From: Luscinia megarhynchos
Taxonomy: Eukaryota; Chordata; Aves; Passeriformes; Turdidae
Length of the DNA stretch: 64,000 bases
Direction: 5' to 3'
NCBI GenBank assembly: GCA_034336665.1
Contig: CM067592.1
Location: forward strand, 42,995,761-43,059,760
Below, piece after piece: positions 35,601-49,601 of the stretch. A program made the translations under genes and the position numbers. Numbering within the stretch: the first letter of the stretch is position 1; each line of letters begins with the position of its first letter. The notes under the pieces were generated by a model, which was not told the origin of the DNA, ran no database searches, and saw only the letters and a list, made by a program, of their open reading frames with translations.

Positions 35601-38573
35601 ATTGCTTCCTTGCTGCTTTGAAAGTGACGAGCTTAAGTTTTCAGCGTAGTCAAGAGTCCCTTAGCAGGACTGTCAACTTAAATTTGTGAGAATGACCTAA
35701 TTGAAAAAGGCTTCTGCAAGGAATATGAATCCCTTATTCATGTTGTTTCCTACTTTTCACACTGTTAAAGTGTTACATAGTGCAAATGACATCAGAGGTT
35801 TTGTTGCAGAGTGGAAATAAATTTCAGACTCTTACTCCAATGACAATTCTCTTGTTTCTAAGATAAACTCTGGTTTTGCAATTTGAAGTTCCTAGATTTG
35901 CTTCAGTTTCATGTACCCTAAATCATTGTTTTGCAATAGAGAAAAATAATTTGATATTATTTCTCCTAAACCATGCTATACCTAAGATTCTTTAAGGTAG
36001 TATTTCTATAGGGTCCTTGCCCAACAGGTGTGAAGTCACAAGAATTTTTTGTGTATGGCTAAAACTTACTCCTTGTAGGTAATCTGCAGAGCATGGTATC
36101 GGGTTCATTCAACTACTGCTCAGGAAAAGCACAGAACAGGTGATAGTGCTTGATATTACCTTGCTCATACAAAAGCACTAAAATCAAGGGCAGACTCTCA
36201 AATCTCATATGAATGAGTCTGCTGCAATGCTGGAGAAATATGGGTATCATCTCACTTTTGCAGATGGCCAACAACTGAAAACAACTTGCTCAGAGCCATC
36301 CAGAAAATGAGGCCTTGAGGCTAATCAAAGATAACAATGTTTCCGTCTCTAATTTTAACCATGTACGGAGTGACAAATAGTCTTTATACCTAGGAAAACA
36401 TTAAACACTTAGGGAAATGCAGCTCTGAGAAATACAGCACCTGATAGTGCCCGAGTGTCTTTCATCTCACTGCTGTTAATCTGCAGCATTTAATGACCAG
36501 CTTGACACTATCATAAAAGTTCATCTCTAGCTTCTACCGGCTTTTAAAGAAACACTTTCCTCAAAGGAGCAATGTATTTGTGTTGTTTTTAGACAGTGGA
36601 TCTGTAAAACACTAAGTGACAGGTATTTTCATTTGCTAATAAATTTGTTAACGGTTTTGCTATGAGTCTGACTTTGTATAAGCTTCCTTCCAGTGTGAAA
36701 TAACTCCCCTCTCCTTCTATGCAGGATCCTCAGTAGTGAAAATATGCCTACTTTAAGAAAAATATCTTTAATATGTGAGGAGAAAATTGATTTTTATTAT
36801 ATGTTAGGCTGACAGAGTAAATGTTCATTTGTCTTCAGTGTGGTGATCTTTAATATGTAATGATTGTCTTGTCTACACTACAGCTTTGACAGGTGCAAGT
36901 TAAAATCTGTTTCATAATGGAGAGGCAGAATCATTTGACCAAAGCATGAATGCCTCCTTCAAGAAACTGCTGTGTAGCAGGGGGCACTGGGGTGAAAGGT
37001 AGGGTGGTAAACTGGCTTCCTGCTGGAAAAGGTATGTTAGGAGAAGGCATTTTATGGGCAATTTGATACATATATCTGGTTCATTTATGCTGTAGTGTTC
37101 CCTGGACAGAAACAACCACAGAAAAAAACCTTTATCTCCATAATCCTAGCCTAAGCAACTTGCCTTTTCAAACAAGCAGCTCTTACTTTGAAATTTGCTC
37201 TCAAAAGATTTTTAAGTGGTCCCGAAATTCTTTGTTGCTTGCCACATCACTCTTGCCCTTCCCTGACCATCAAAACTCTCAAATGCCAAAAAACTCTACA
37301 TCCCACTGCCTAACTTTTGAAGAAGTAAGGGAAAGGGGCCTCAAAAACACATGTATTACAGCATCATCTACCAACTGCTGATCAAGCAATCCTGGGAAAC
37401 AGTGGAAAATTTGGAAGAAAGTCCTATTCTGCATCTGTAAAGTAGCAAGGGATTTGGGGTAGTCAGAATAGAAGATGCCCCGAAGGAAGTAGTAATGCAC
37501 AAGATGAATGAATGAATTAGATATGCCAAAAACACAGAGGTAAAGGAGGGTGAGTGAATTTCAAATAAGGATGAAAAGAAATTTCTTAAAATTTGAAATA
37601 TTTTATACTGTAATAACAATGTATAAACTTCAGACTTTTCTCCCAGTTATTTGATATAAAATTCCAGAATGGGTAAATTGGAAAGACCTCTAATAACTCC
37701 TTTATTAAAAATAGTAAGTACTTAGGATTAAGATGGGGCTTTTGCATAACTGTATTTCACACTGTTTTGCTGCTTAGATGAAATATGGGTAATATTTTTC
37801 TCAGTGTTACATTATACTTCTCACATATAAATTTCCATAAACAAAGTGAATATTCTCAATAAATGACTCCTGCTCCACTTGGCATTTTGCCTTTTAAGAG
37901 AAGCAAAGTATTTCTCTCAGCTAGGTAGATTACCTTGGAAAAGGAGCCATTGAAACTGTTCTCAGGTGGAGTTTTCCACCCAGACGAGAACTAAGAGACT
38001 GATATTTCTGACTTCAAGATATTAATTCTGCAAAACACTGCAAAGTGTAGGTGACAATGGAGTATAAAACTAAAAATACTCTGATATTATATCTGGCGTC
38101 CTGTGATCCATTTCACAGCAGTAGTTACAGTGTTGTTTTCTTCCTATGTAAATTAATGTCCATACATCAACTGTATAGTAGTGGATGGAATTTGATTACT
38201 CCATTTTTTTCAGGTTGAAATATAGCTCTGAAAACATATTTTTGTTATAAAATCTAGAAATGTAAACCAGTATCACCATGCTTGCAGGTATTGAGGCAAA
38301 TTTGAAATTCTGTGCCCTGAATAGGTCACAGACTAGGCAGAGGCTAGGATAAAACAACTAACTGGGAACATGTTGCACACAAGAAGTAGCAAATTGTACT
38401 AAGCTCCAAAATAAATTAAATATAGTGATCTGAAGTCACATGGGGTTTTCTTTTCTGTCTTTTGGATTGAAAATACCATTTTAACATAGTTAGTACAGCT
38501 CACCTGAATTTAACCCAAAATAAAAAAAAAAAAATCCTGGCAGTGAAAGTGGGATTTTACAATTCCAGAAGAC
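32661..38573. other. Non-coding DNA, nothing recognised
   Basis: If a plus-strand transcript starts in the island, this stretch would be its first intron. No frame exceeds 116 codons (34203-34553) and no repeat family is seen. A run of 13 A residues lies near 38522-38534. Confidence 0.5.
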
Positions 38574-38648
38574 AAGAAAAAAGAAAGAAAAAAGAATCAG
38601 AAGCAAGCTGAAAAACTTCCTAAAGTCTTTCTTTCTTTTTTTCTTTTT
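38574..38648. repeat. Imperfect inverted repeat of purine and pyrimidine tracts
   Basis: An A/G tract (about 38574-38594) is followed some 35 bases later by a C/T tract (about 38626-38648). Its reverse complement matches the first apart from small length differences in the A runs. The pair could fold as a hairpin of roughly 20 bp. Confidence 0.75.
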
Positions 38649-40752
38649 ACTTGCTGTCAAACTCATGAAGTACAATTCTCTACTTAATTTTATTTCAAAT
38701 AGTTTTTAAAAGTTCAGTTAATTACAAGTTTATGATATTATTTGTGACAATAAAGCCCCAACCAAAAACTCAGGGGCATGTGGTAGTTTTTGGCCTCCAA
38801 TTTCTTTTTGAAATTTCACTAAACTATTTCTTTTCTATCTGTGAAGAAAGTATCTGTGAATTATGATGACATCTCTTGGCAAGTGCTGTCTTCAGAATCA
38901 TGTAGCTGTCAAAATATGTGATGAAGTCAAATGGCCTCAAGGGAGGAAAATGTCATTCATTTGTCATCATGACAAGTGATATACCTCTGTGAGATAGTCT
39001 GACAGATTAAAGTTTATCCCAAGAATCAAAAAACTTACTTTAGTGTTTGAACTCCCCCACTTCACAGCCTACTAGCTGTGTCCTTCCTCCTTTTCTTTTT
39101 TGCTCTGCACTTCACCCTAGACAATTCTGCTGCTTCTTCAACGTGAGGTTTCCACCTCAGACCTTTCCAGACAGACAAACACACTTCACTTTCCTTGTGG
39201 TGAGCCCATCCAGGGTTGCATAATTCTCTGTACCTTCCAAAACATTTTCCTTTTGTTTTTTGGCCTGAATCTCCCAAAATGCAGTCCCTGGCCTTGTTAT
39301 TCCACCTGCAACTGATGGTAATGTTTCTTTGTAATGCCCTTTAAATATGTTTAAGTTACTGCTAAAGAACTACAGCCTTGTCTTTTTCTTTACCAGATAA
39401 GCCTATTTCCTTCACCCTCTTTCCTGGGTCGTGCTCTAGGCCCCTAATCACTTTGATAACATTAAATACTTCAGGACTGAGATCTCTGGTGCAGAACTAC
39501 AAGACTAGGCAGTTTTGAGATTCTTATCCTCCAACCTGCTTCTGGTAGTTGTTTTTTGTTTGTTTTTCAGTTTTGTTTGATGAGCGGAAGACAGAAAAGA
39601 AAGTTCTGAGTCTGGAATGCAGATATAGAAAATGGATATTTCTGCTATACAGGGACAAAAGACGATTGTATGAACAGAGGCAAAGAAGTGATGTGCTTCT
39701 TAGTGAAATGTCTGCTTGTTGTGCTAACAGTTAAGCTAGGTAGAAATGTTAGTTTTGCTTGAAACTCCTTGCTGTCTGCCAGTGTTTCCCAGTGGGACTG
39801 TATTTTGTTTCAGAGATGTTGCAGGAATTTTAAGGGATTGCTAACAGCAGCTGTGTGTATGGGAATACTCTCTTTCTTTGCTGCCTGTGGTATTCTCTGC
39901 TTTGATCTGAGTCTCACCTCCTTACACACTGAAGCTGTAGTTTGAAAAGAAAATAAAGTTCAAAAACCTCCCATTGAGATATTTCTCTGCGTTCTTGCGA
40001 ATCAAGTAGATGATAGTGGTAAATAACAGCATCCTTGTCATGTCCAGAACATCACTGACATTCTTGCTTGTGTATCAAAGGGGGAGCAGAAGCTCATTGT
40101 CCCCATGCTCTGCTACTCTGAGCAACCAGTCTGTGTGTCTCAGCCCATCAAACAGTAGCATCTTGATGCTTCTGCTGAGATCAAGAGTCTAAGTTCAGAC
40201 TCCAGAGATACTGCAGTGTAGAATTAAATCTTATAGCGGCAAACAAGGAGAAATGAAAGGATCTGCAGGCATAGAGGTTGTTTGTAATAAAGCTAAGATA
40301 TAGAGACAGTGTTCTAAGTACTCTTCCAGAATAAGTTCCTCAATAAATTTGGGTTGTATTCAATGCTTAAGACAACTACACAGAGTTTAACAGGATTATA
40401 CCAGAAAGTTTTTCCTAGAGAAGGAGGTAATTGACAAAAAATACGTTCATGCAACTTTATAGTTTACTGCCTGCAAAATGTCTTGAGTTCCCTCAGTGGT
40501 ACCTGTATCAGAGCAATATATAGGCATTTACTACACTCTAGGGAGCACTGTAATTCAGAAGAAAGCTGAGCACTAGCTGCCAAAGTATCACAGCTTATAG
40601 CACCTGCTTTTTTGTTCCTATTCCAGCAGCACTTGCATGGTCACTTCTATGTTAAGTTTTTATCTTATCTTTGACAGTAGAGCAAGAAAACTTAAGTTAA
40701 ATTGAATGAGGCATCTAAATACCAGGTCTTCCACAGTTGCTCAGTAGGTGTA
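38649..40752. other. Non-coding DNA, nothing recognised
   Basis: Frames stay at or below 71 codons. No repeat family or RNA gene is recognised. Confidence 0.55.
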
Positions 40753-40773
40753 AGTACTTACTTAGTAAGTACT
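40753..40773. repeat. Perfect palindrome, 10-bp arms
   Basis: AGTACTTACT (40753-40762) and AGTAAGTACT (40764-40773) are exact reverse complements around one T. The same AGTACTTACT 10-mer occurs at the edge of the hairpin near 2954-2963. Confidence 0.9.
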
Positions 40774-41815
40774 GCAGTAGTATGGCTTCAACAACCTGTT
40801 CAAGACTACGTGGGTCTTGATATCTTTCTCTGCTTAAATGTGCCTGTGCCACCATAATTTTTCACTAAAGGCAGGCATGAGTACAAGAAATTGCAACAAG
40901 GAAAGGAAGGTTGTAAATATCCAGTTTGCCACACAGAAAGATAAATTGCATTTTGCAGCTCTTTCTGTTGCCACGTTCTCAATTTGGTATAAAGCTGCTT
41001 GGATTATCTGATATCAGAAATTTGCTTGGATGGGAGCCTTTCTGTCTGCATACAAAGTGCTGGACTGAGTGCAACCCTTGGACATCTGGCAAGGCAAGGG
41101 CAGCTTGATCAATATGGATGCTTTTTATATGAAACCCTGGAACCATTATTCAAAAAAGTATGTGCTGTTCCACTTGTTCCACCAAATCAGTTGGTGGCAA
41201 TCTCAGCCTGAGTTATGGCTACAAATTCTGGCTAGGTGTGGAAAGTGCTCTTTCATGCAAGGAGGCTTGTGTTGCAATGAAAACACCACAAAGATGTGCT
41301 TGTGGCCACCAAGGACTGGAGGAGTTCTGAGGTAGAACCCTGACCGGCTGCTTTTGTATACTGTGGCAAGCAACAGTTTTGAAGGGAGGAAAAGTGATGT
41401 CTGTGAGAAGGTGAAGAGGTGGGAGAGCCACCTCCAGCTGAGGTGTGAAATATGGCATGGATATAGAGCAGCTTCAGAAAAGCAGAGGAATTCTCTGCCA
41501 TGAAAACAGAATAAGCAAGTTTCATGGGGTACTCTGCCTGAGAATTTAGTGCCCACAGCAGAGAGCTTTTGGATCTGCCTAACATGAAATTGTGCAGAAC
41601 AGGGACTACTCATGGAAACAGACTTTACAAGGCAATGGTTTAGGACAAGGGTTTGACTTAGTCCTACAACTGAGAAGCCTCTACCTTTATTAGGGAAGAT
41701 AATAATCTGCAGGAGGAGGATATGGAACTGACAGATGCAGGTGAGTGATCTGAGTGGTGAATGATAAAGGCAAATGTAATGAGGAGTTAACACATTCGAG
41801 GCTTGTGATACAGCC
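40774..41815. other. Non-coding DNA, unsupported open frames
   Basis: A 196-codon frame on the minus strand (41203-41793) is overlapped by other frames of 79 and 110 codons on the same strand. It has no recognised domain and abuts a CR1 tail, so it is not called a gene. Part of it may be a diverged upstream piece of that CR1 copy. Confidence 0.45.
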
Positions 41816-41893
41816 TGCTGCCCTTGGCAGGGGGTGTTGAGACTAGGTGATCTTTAGGGTCCATTCCAGCCTTTAACCTTCCATGATTTTAAG
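41816..41893 (+). mobile_element. CR1 LINE, 3' tail only
   Basis: The string CTGCCCTTGGCAGGGGG, then GAGACTAGGTGATCTTTAGG, then GTCCATTCCAGCC and CCATGATTTTAAG, is the classic end of a CR1 3' UTR. Upstream similarity is lost, so this is either a very short 5'-truncated insertion or an old copy whose upstream part has decayed. Confidence 0.85.
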
Positions 41894-44800
41894 ATTTTAC
41901 TAATCAGGCAAAGGCACTGAATCAGGCGTCCCAAGGCAGGGATACCTTGGAGTGCAAAGCACATACAAGGGTGGGAGGAGGTTCTGTGAAGGGCTTGCTT
42001 CAGCCTGTTGAGTCCCACAGGATGCCATGTCAGCTGTAGGAAATTTACTACTGACATAGGTTATGGAAAAAATAATGAGTGTTTTCAAAAGCTATGAGGT
42101 GGCCTGGGGCGCTGCATTGTACCCAAAACTGTCTGCACTCTACCCTCACCTCCCGCTTAAGTGGGATTTATTACAAGATTGCTGTTGTCCTTTATGCGGT
42201 AGGAATCTTACCTTCAACAGATTAGTAACATTGTGTACAAAGAGACAAAGCACACAGTAGAAGTATAGAGTCATGTCTGTCCAAGTATTACAGCCATAAA
42301 GCTCAAAGGGATTTCACAGATTAATGCTGAAGTGTATATGTTTAGGGTTTTACTAGCTTGTATCAGTTTACTAGCTAGAGTTTTCACATTCAGAAACAGG
42401 AAAATCCCACAACCTTCCATATTCCTGCACAACTCTTCTGTAAGGACTATGTACAGCTTTCAGGGGTAGATGCTGAAAGCAGTGTATCAGCTGCTGGGTA
42501 TCCTCTTGATATTTTGAAAGGAATGATTCTTCAGTACTCAGCACTCAACTTTACCACAGAAAAATAGGATATTCCTATAAGATACTTCTGCTTGAGCACC
42601 TCAAACCATCCTGGTTTCAAATGCAATCCATAGGTTCTGGGAAACATGCACACAATGGCTTCTCAATGTTCCGCTTACTGATTAATCCTGCAAGCCTGGC
42701 AGGACATCCAGGACTGACAGCTTGGAGAGTGCTGAGTGCATTGCTGGGCGTGGGGGCAGGCCACGTGCAATTCCTCTGCTGGTGAGGTGACCTTGGCCGT
42801 GGAGACCTGGGTCTGCTTGTGTCTGCACCTTGGGGACACAGCCCTCCTAATACGGCAGCAAGCAGCTCAGCACGGGCTGCTAACCCTGCTGCTCAGCCCG
42901 CACAGAGAGGCAGCCTATTACAGCGAGTCCTCATCAGTTTGTGCTGTTCCACAACACAAACACTCCTCCGGTTGCACTTAGAACACTCTTCTGAGTAGCA
43001 GAAAAATATTCTGCAGAAGCAAATGGCCTGAAAATGTTCTTGGAATGCTTGGAAGAATTTTTCAGCTACAGTACATGTAAAATGCCTGTTTTCTGGATTT
43101 ACTTTTTAAGTGGAACTAGTTGGGTGTGGACCAAAAAGGGAAGCCGGCAGATTGCCTTGCTTATGAGATGTTTTGTTTTGTCTAGCAGAACTGCCTCGTG
43201 CAGACAACTTCCTGTTGCTGATAGGTGGCATTGCTCTTGCATTTCTGCATTGTTATGTTGTTCTTTGGCCAAGGTTATTCCTCCTGCTTTTTTTTTTCCC
43301 TAGTGTACCTATCTCTTCATCTTTCCCTTAGTCAGAAGAATAGGTATTTTGGTATGCTACTACTTATCTTTGTTGTCTTCTTTTCCACAGCAAGTTTAAA
43401 ATTTCACTAACTACCCCTACCCACCTCCTTAGGTGAATTAGTAGAGGATGGGGAAGATGCCTTTTTTCTTGTCAGTCACTAGAGTAAAATCTCTCTTGTG
43501 AAAGAAATTTGGCACTCTATACTGTTTTGGTCCTATCCATCACAGATAACAAACTTTAGCTACAGAGGATACCTGCATTCAGAAGTTTATTGAGAGTAAA
43601 ATTGACTGGAGAAGAATATTTTACATCAATAATTGAGTTTGCTGTTCTTGAATTTCTCGCTTGAAACCCTGTCATCCCAAATAGCTGGTGTAATTGCCAG
43701 TTTATAATACCTACATGGACCAGAGCAAATTCAGTGATGGCACTGAGCAGTCAGGGCTTTTCCGTCATGAGAAGATCTATCATTTCCTCCAAAACCCCAC
43801 AATAAATTCATTCTGTTAACTGATATTTTGGACAATTGAAGGACAGTAAAAGACTTTAAGTTGAACCACAGCCTAGGTAAGTACATACTGCATCTGAATT
43901 GTCAAACCATGGCTACTTGTCAAAGGAAAATGTTTGAAATGCTTACATCTGTGCTGTACTTAGTAACAATGTGTGTGAAATAATTTTCGTTAGATAGACT
44001 GACATTCATACTTTCCAAAGCAGTTGGTAATTAGAAGTGATATTTCCAATGTGCTGGTAAATGATGGCTGTCATCCAAACATGGTGCTTCTGGACATTGA
44101 CAGATTCATTTGCTAGTAACTTGAATACTGGCTTTTGAGTTGTAAATGTGTGTTCATGTGGCTTCCTCTTCCCCCTTGTCTCAAGAGTCACTTGTAGTAA
44201 TTAAACACTCATCCTCCTTGAAATAAATGAAACCCAGGGAATTTACTCCCTTTGCTACAGTATTTGAGGTGGATTGGCTTGCTAGCTGCAGGGCTTTTTG
44301 GTATCTCTGATGCTGTCCCACTTTCTCTGCTGTTTCATGTCAGGTGCAGCCTGCCACTGGGATGGTGTTTTTCCCTATTTCACTATTCTTTCCACAGAAA
44401 CAGGCTCAGGGTCACCCCTGAAACCTATGTTCTGCATGTGACAATGGACCTTTTACTTTTACACATGGAGAACTGTGAGGAAACAGAAACAGCCAGATGT
44501 GAGGTGAGCCCACTGTTCCTTATAACATCCTTATATTGCAGCTGGGTAATTTGGGGAGAGAAGTACCTGAATTTGGCTGTATCTAAGTATGAAGTCAGTG
44601 ATGGTTATGACCTTTATACTAAGTAAACCAGCCAGTTTCATACCTTATTTTCTGAACTGGTGATGTTCCCAGTTTCAACCTGAAGGATTGGGAAAGGATT
44701 TAGGTACAGGAAATCTTACTTATCAAACCCAATACATTGATGTTCTGCAGTTCTTCCTCCCAGTAGGATCAAAGACTGTTTCTTAGATAAAAGCAACTTT

Positions 44801-47800
44801 CTCAAGTGTAAGTGGTGGGAAATTGCTGAAAAAGTGATTATCTAGTTAATAACTGTGTAGAAATATGTTCACTGTAGTAAAAAAAAATCCCTTACTCCTC
44901 TCAAAAGAGTCAAAATTGCTGAGAAGAGCACGATATACTAAGCGCATGGAACTAGGAAAATGTCAATGAGCAAAGTTAGCTGTGTATTGCAAATGAAGCA
45001 GCAATTAAGAGTGCATTCCACACTTCACGGCCCTTTCTGTTCCATGATTTTCACTGTCTATGTGTGTAGTCATCATTTTTAAGTTTAATTATTTATTTCC
45101 ATCCGACCCAAATCCAGCTGGTAAAGAAATTCAAAACAGAAAAAAAAAATTCTGAAAAATCTTCAAAGGCAGCTTCAGAGCATAGCAATTCTGACCTAGA
45201 AATACAGCAAAGTTTAAGTAATTGCATGTGGGCTGCCTTCAGTTAGGGTTTATGCACTTATACTTGCAGGTCTTCAGTGTCTGTATGAGACTATTGTTCA
45301 AAACCTTTGAAATCCATGGCACAAACAAGGTGAGATGCCGCTCCTTCTCTGTTTCAGTCTCTTGAATATTTCAGTGCATATTGTTCTGAAAGGAAAAGTG
45401 ACATCATCAGTTTAATAAAAATGAACTGAGATTGGAAAATTCTACATGCTTACCTGCAGGTATAGACCTGATTTCACACATACCTGTTAGATATTAATTA
45501 ACTACAGGAGTCCTTCTGAAAAGGATTGTCCTCAGAAAATTTTACAGTGCTTTATGTTACAAATCTAAAAACTTTTTTTCATGGCTTGCCAAGAATAAGC
45601 CGCTCCAGGGGTCTTCAGTATCTTTATGTGCTTAGTGTCCATCACCACCCAAGAATATTCTCATGGCCTTGTTTGGTCTTTCAGGCAATCCAGGGAGAAA
45701 ACATTTTAGTAATCTGGAGAATCACTGTGCTTTGGATGCAGAATAAGCTTGTAGAGTGCATAGTTTCTCTTTTACTGTTTTCTAAGGTCAGAGACGTACA
45801 GAGCTCCCAAGCTGAGTTTCAGCAGGGTATGCAGCACCAGTATTGTAAAATTCCAGGCTATGGGAAAGCTGCAATGCCGGGTGTAATTCTCCTTGTGGCC
45901 CTAGAGGAAGCTATTCCTGCAGTTACCAGGCCTCAGATGTGAGAGTTATGACCCTCTATCTCTTTAGGCATGTAAAGAAGGATATGAATTTTCAAATTTC
46001 CTAGTGCAATTTTAAAGGACCTTCTGGGAGTGTCAAATAAAGTTGTCAGGTGATCAGTACTTTGGTAAAGTTAGTCTCACATGCAGCAATGTGAAGGATC
46101 ATCCCACATCAGGGCAGAACATATTCTCATTAGTGCAGTGGATGGGTGTTTTGCAAGGCAGTACAGGTTGGACAGGCTTTTAGAATAGCCTCTGCAATCC
46201 CATGTATTGCTCTGAGAACAGCATTTACTGTGCAACTCACAACAACCTAGAAATTACATACTTCTGACCTCTCTGAGAAATTGTGCTTGAAAATGAACAG
46301 GGATAATTTTGTTGGCTCTCCCAGCTGGCATTGTGCATCTGCAATGCAGAGTGAAAGCAAGTTAAGTCTTTTTGATATTTTTAATTTTTCTTGCAAGTGC
46401 ATAATTTATCCCAGCATAGGAGTTTTTTGCATTTTAGGTACAAGAATGTGCATGACGTAGTGGGACCCCTTGCTAACATCTGGTACAAATGTTGTTCTAT
46501 TCACAGAAGTATTGAATCGGTGAGTGTACAGTGCTACATTTGTATTTAAGAAGCTAGCACAAATAACTTATCACATAGAAAATTTGCACGGGAATATCCG
46601 TCACTGGAGTGAAGATTAATTTCCCTGTAAAGGATGCCTATCTGAGTGAGAGCCCAAAACAGGCTAACCTCATGCCTGTGAAGCACCTTGGAGAAGACTC
46701 ACAGATTGGAAGGGGAAAGGACAGTACTAAGGGAAGGAGATCTGGAAGTTTGCTGGACCCTCATCAGCTCTTCTATGGCCAAATAGCAGAATCCTCTCTT
46801 CTTGGAGGAAATACCTTAGCAAGGATGGCACGTTTGTCTTGAAAGGAAGGATGATCTGGAGATGAAAGAGCCTGCTGCTGCAGGAGGAGAGGAGGCAGAT
46901 AAAAGGGAATATGGACAGAGTGAATGAAGAATTTGAGAAGGGCTGGCCTCTGGCACTCCTAGGACATGTTTTCCTGTGAGTGAAGTGCAGTAGTAAAATC
47001 CAGGGAGGCAAAAACAGTGCAGCTGCCAAGTCCTGGAAGAGCATGGGGCAAATTATTTCCCAGAGAAAAGTACTCTCACAGTTTGCTTGGAGGTCTGCAT
47101 AGCCTTTCGTCATGGTTACCTCTGAGGAAGCAGGCTTTGGAATGCAGACATCTCTGTACCAGTAAATGTATTCATACTCAGAGGCCATTGTGCGCTGGAG
47201 GGGATCTAAGTTCCAGCCTGAGAATAGAGAGTAGCTTGGGTGCATGGCAAAAACAAGCTTGTGCCTTGGCCCCACAGCACATTCCCTCACTTTTATGGAT
47301 TACTCTTACAGTCGGTCAGTAGTAATTTAAAAGCCCCCAAAACAAGAAAAGTCAGATAATTATTGGAAGAATTTCTACAAACTGATGTTAGTGTGTTCAT
47401 TTCTCATCCCCACTGTTCAGCTGTGAGCCTCAGTTGTGGTCCCACAGTAAAACAATTAGCTTTCTCTGACGGGTAATTGCATGCTTCTGTAGTCAATGTT
47501 CTTTTACTTCACCTGGGTCACAATGCAGCTATTTGAGTTTTGTTACGTGGAAGCCGATGGGTTTAGATGTTATAGGATCAATGAGAAAAATTAAGTGTGG
47601 CCCATTGCCTCTTTTTCAAGCTTTAGATTAACTCTTAGTCTTGATTCCATGTTTTTCACGATTTGGGCTTGTGTTTTTGTTTGGTTTGTTTTTAAACTAG
47701 TTGCTGTATGCTCTACATATTGCAATGAGGTGTTTGTAGTGTAGGAGGTAGCTTTCTGTTACTGGAAACTTCAGGGATAATCCCTGAGGCCAGTATTGTT

Positions 47801-49480
47801 CCAAATTCAGGAGAGTCAGCAAACCAGGATGTCATCTGCTCAGTCATTCTCAAATACTGAAAAATTCATATCATTTTATCACTGCATCATATCTTGTCCT
47901 CTGCATTATTTCTGACACCTATCAGATGGAATATATATTATTTATGCATTTATTTTATTTTTTAAGTGCATGTTTTTATAATCTTTCTTTTCCAGGCTAG
48001 CCCTACTCCTGTGTCACCTGAGAAACAAAAAGGAATACTTCTAATTTTGTCCTCTTGGAGGCTACCTCACGCTATCCAGCTGCATTAGACTCATTTGATG
48101 TGAACTTCAGAAAGAAAAATATGATCATATATAGAGGGCCCACGTGAGATCTGGTACATGTTGTGTCAGACACTGTACACAGTGAGAAACCATTGCTTCT
48201 GCAAGGATTATGAAGAGGGAAGGGATTGTATGTGATGGGCAGAAATAGAATGGAGGTCTTTCCAAATGTGACTGCTCTGACTGCTCCCCCCCACTGGAGT
48301 CCCCTGGAGTTCAGCTTGGTATCCAGCTGGACTGTTGAGAACTACCAGAGTCCTTAGAACAATGAGGAGCAAGCGAAATTCCTGAGGTTACGTGCATTTC
48401 TGTTCTACACCCTTCAAGAGGAAGGGAGAAATATAATTTGATAACCAGCATGATAAATCAATAGAGGGTGGTTATGAAAAGGGAAAGAGAACTCGCCTAA
48501 TGGCTCAGTGGAAACAGATTATGTGCAGTGAACCTACCATGAAGAAATCAAGTATTTTGAAATCTTCTTAGTGCATACAGAGGAAGAAAATCCGAGGAAG
48601 AAGCTTTTTTTCATGGGCATTTCAAGAAAATTTCAATACTGCAAGTGCTATCATCTGGCAGGCTGTACCTGCAGGTTGGACAGGAGCTGTGTTCAGAGCT
48701 GATAGGGGAAAATCTTGCAATCTCACTCCTTCCTTGTTTGAGCTCTGGTTCCTATGAAAAGTGGAGCATACCATAAGATGTACCCCTTTTCCAAGTCAAG
48801 CAACCCCATTTTAGGTAGAGAGGTGCACAATCTTGTGCTTTTAAAGGCTGTTGCAGCTGAATGCATTTGAAAGTACTTGTGCTTGTGAAAGAATTGCATA
48901 CAATATATGAATGCAAATCCAAATAGTGATACAGGAACAGGTTTGACAGTATGGGGGAAATGTATTCCAGTTCTAATGGCACCCCACTGTGATTAATTGC
49001 ATCCATTTTAAACATTCATACAGCAGGGATCCTGATTCCACCCTTCAGCTTTGGGGGAAGAGATTTTCAAAGGACTCATCACCTCCACAGTTTCATTGAG
49101 GAAGAGGTGCTGACAGAATGAGAACTGTGTTACAATTCATGAAGAAACTATTTCTGCTTGCCTTTGCTAGCAGTGCTTCTGAAGGCTTAAACGAGCAGCA
49201 CTACCAGCACACTTGCTCTTCAAAAATACATGAAAAAGGGTGAAGTAGCAGCTTTTAAGTCATCTTCTGGCTGCTCCAAACTCTCATATTTGCTTTTCAA
49301 CATCACTTTCTCTATGACTATGGGAGTATTTACTAGTCTTCCTTATATAAAATACAATCATAGCTGTCTGACACAAGCACAAGAGTTTCCCAAATTTATT
49401 ATTCAGTGTTTAATATTGGCACACGTGAAAAAAAAAATTAAAATCACATTTCATTATGATGTTGATGATGTACAGTAATG
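41894..49480. other. Non-coding DNA, nothing recognised
   Basis: About 7.6 kb without a named element. The longest frames are 187 codons (46727-47290, minus), 138 codons (45526-45942, plus) and 124 codons (44252-44626, plus). None has a recognised domain. A slightly GC-richer patch at 42720-42920 has scattered CpG but no island. Confidence 0.5.
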
Positions 49481-49601
49481 TTTGGCATTTTTGGGGGTTT
49501 TTTGTGGTTTTTTAGGAGTTTTTTTGTTTGTTTGTTTGTTTTGTTGTTTGTTTGGGTTTTTTTTGTTTTGTTTTGTTTGTTTGGGTTTTTTTCTTTTTTT
49601 A
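49481..49601 (+). repeat. T/G simple repeat, (GTTT)n and (GTTTT)n
   Basis: About 120 bases almost entirely of T and G have GTTT and GTTTT units broken by GGG and long T runs. It is a microsatellite-like tract. The complementary strand is A/C-rich, so it might derive from an ancient poly(A)-type tail in minus orientation, although no element is attached. Confidence 0.92.

Noticed and set aside
41203..41793. 196-codon frame on the minus strand
   Set aside because: There is no recognised domain. Three overlapping frames are open at once and the frame abuts a CR1 tail, so chance or repeat origin is more likely.
46727..47290. 187-codon frame on the minus strand
   Set aside because: There is no domain, no island or promoter signal, and an overlapping plus-strand frame of 101 codons. 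Codon content looks random.
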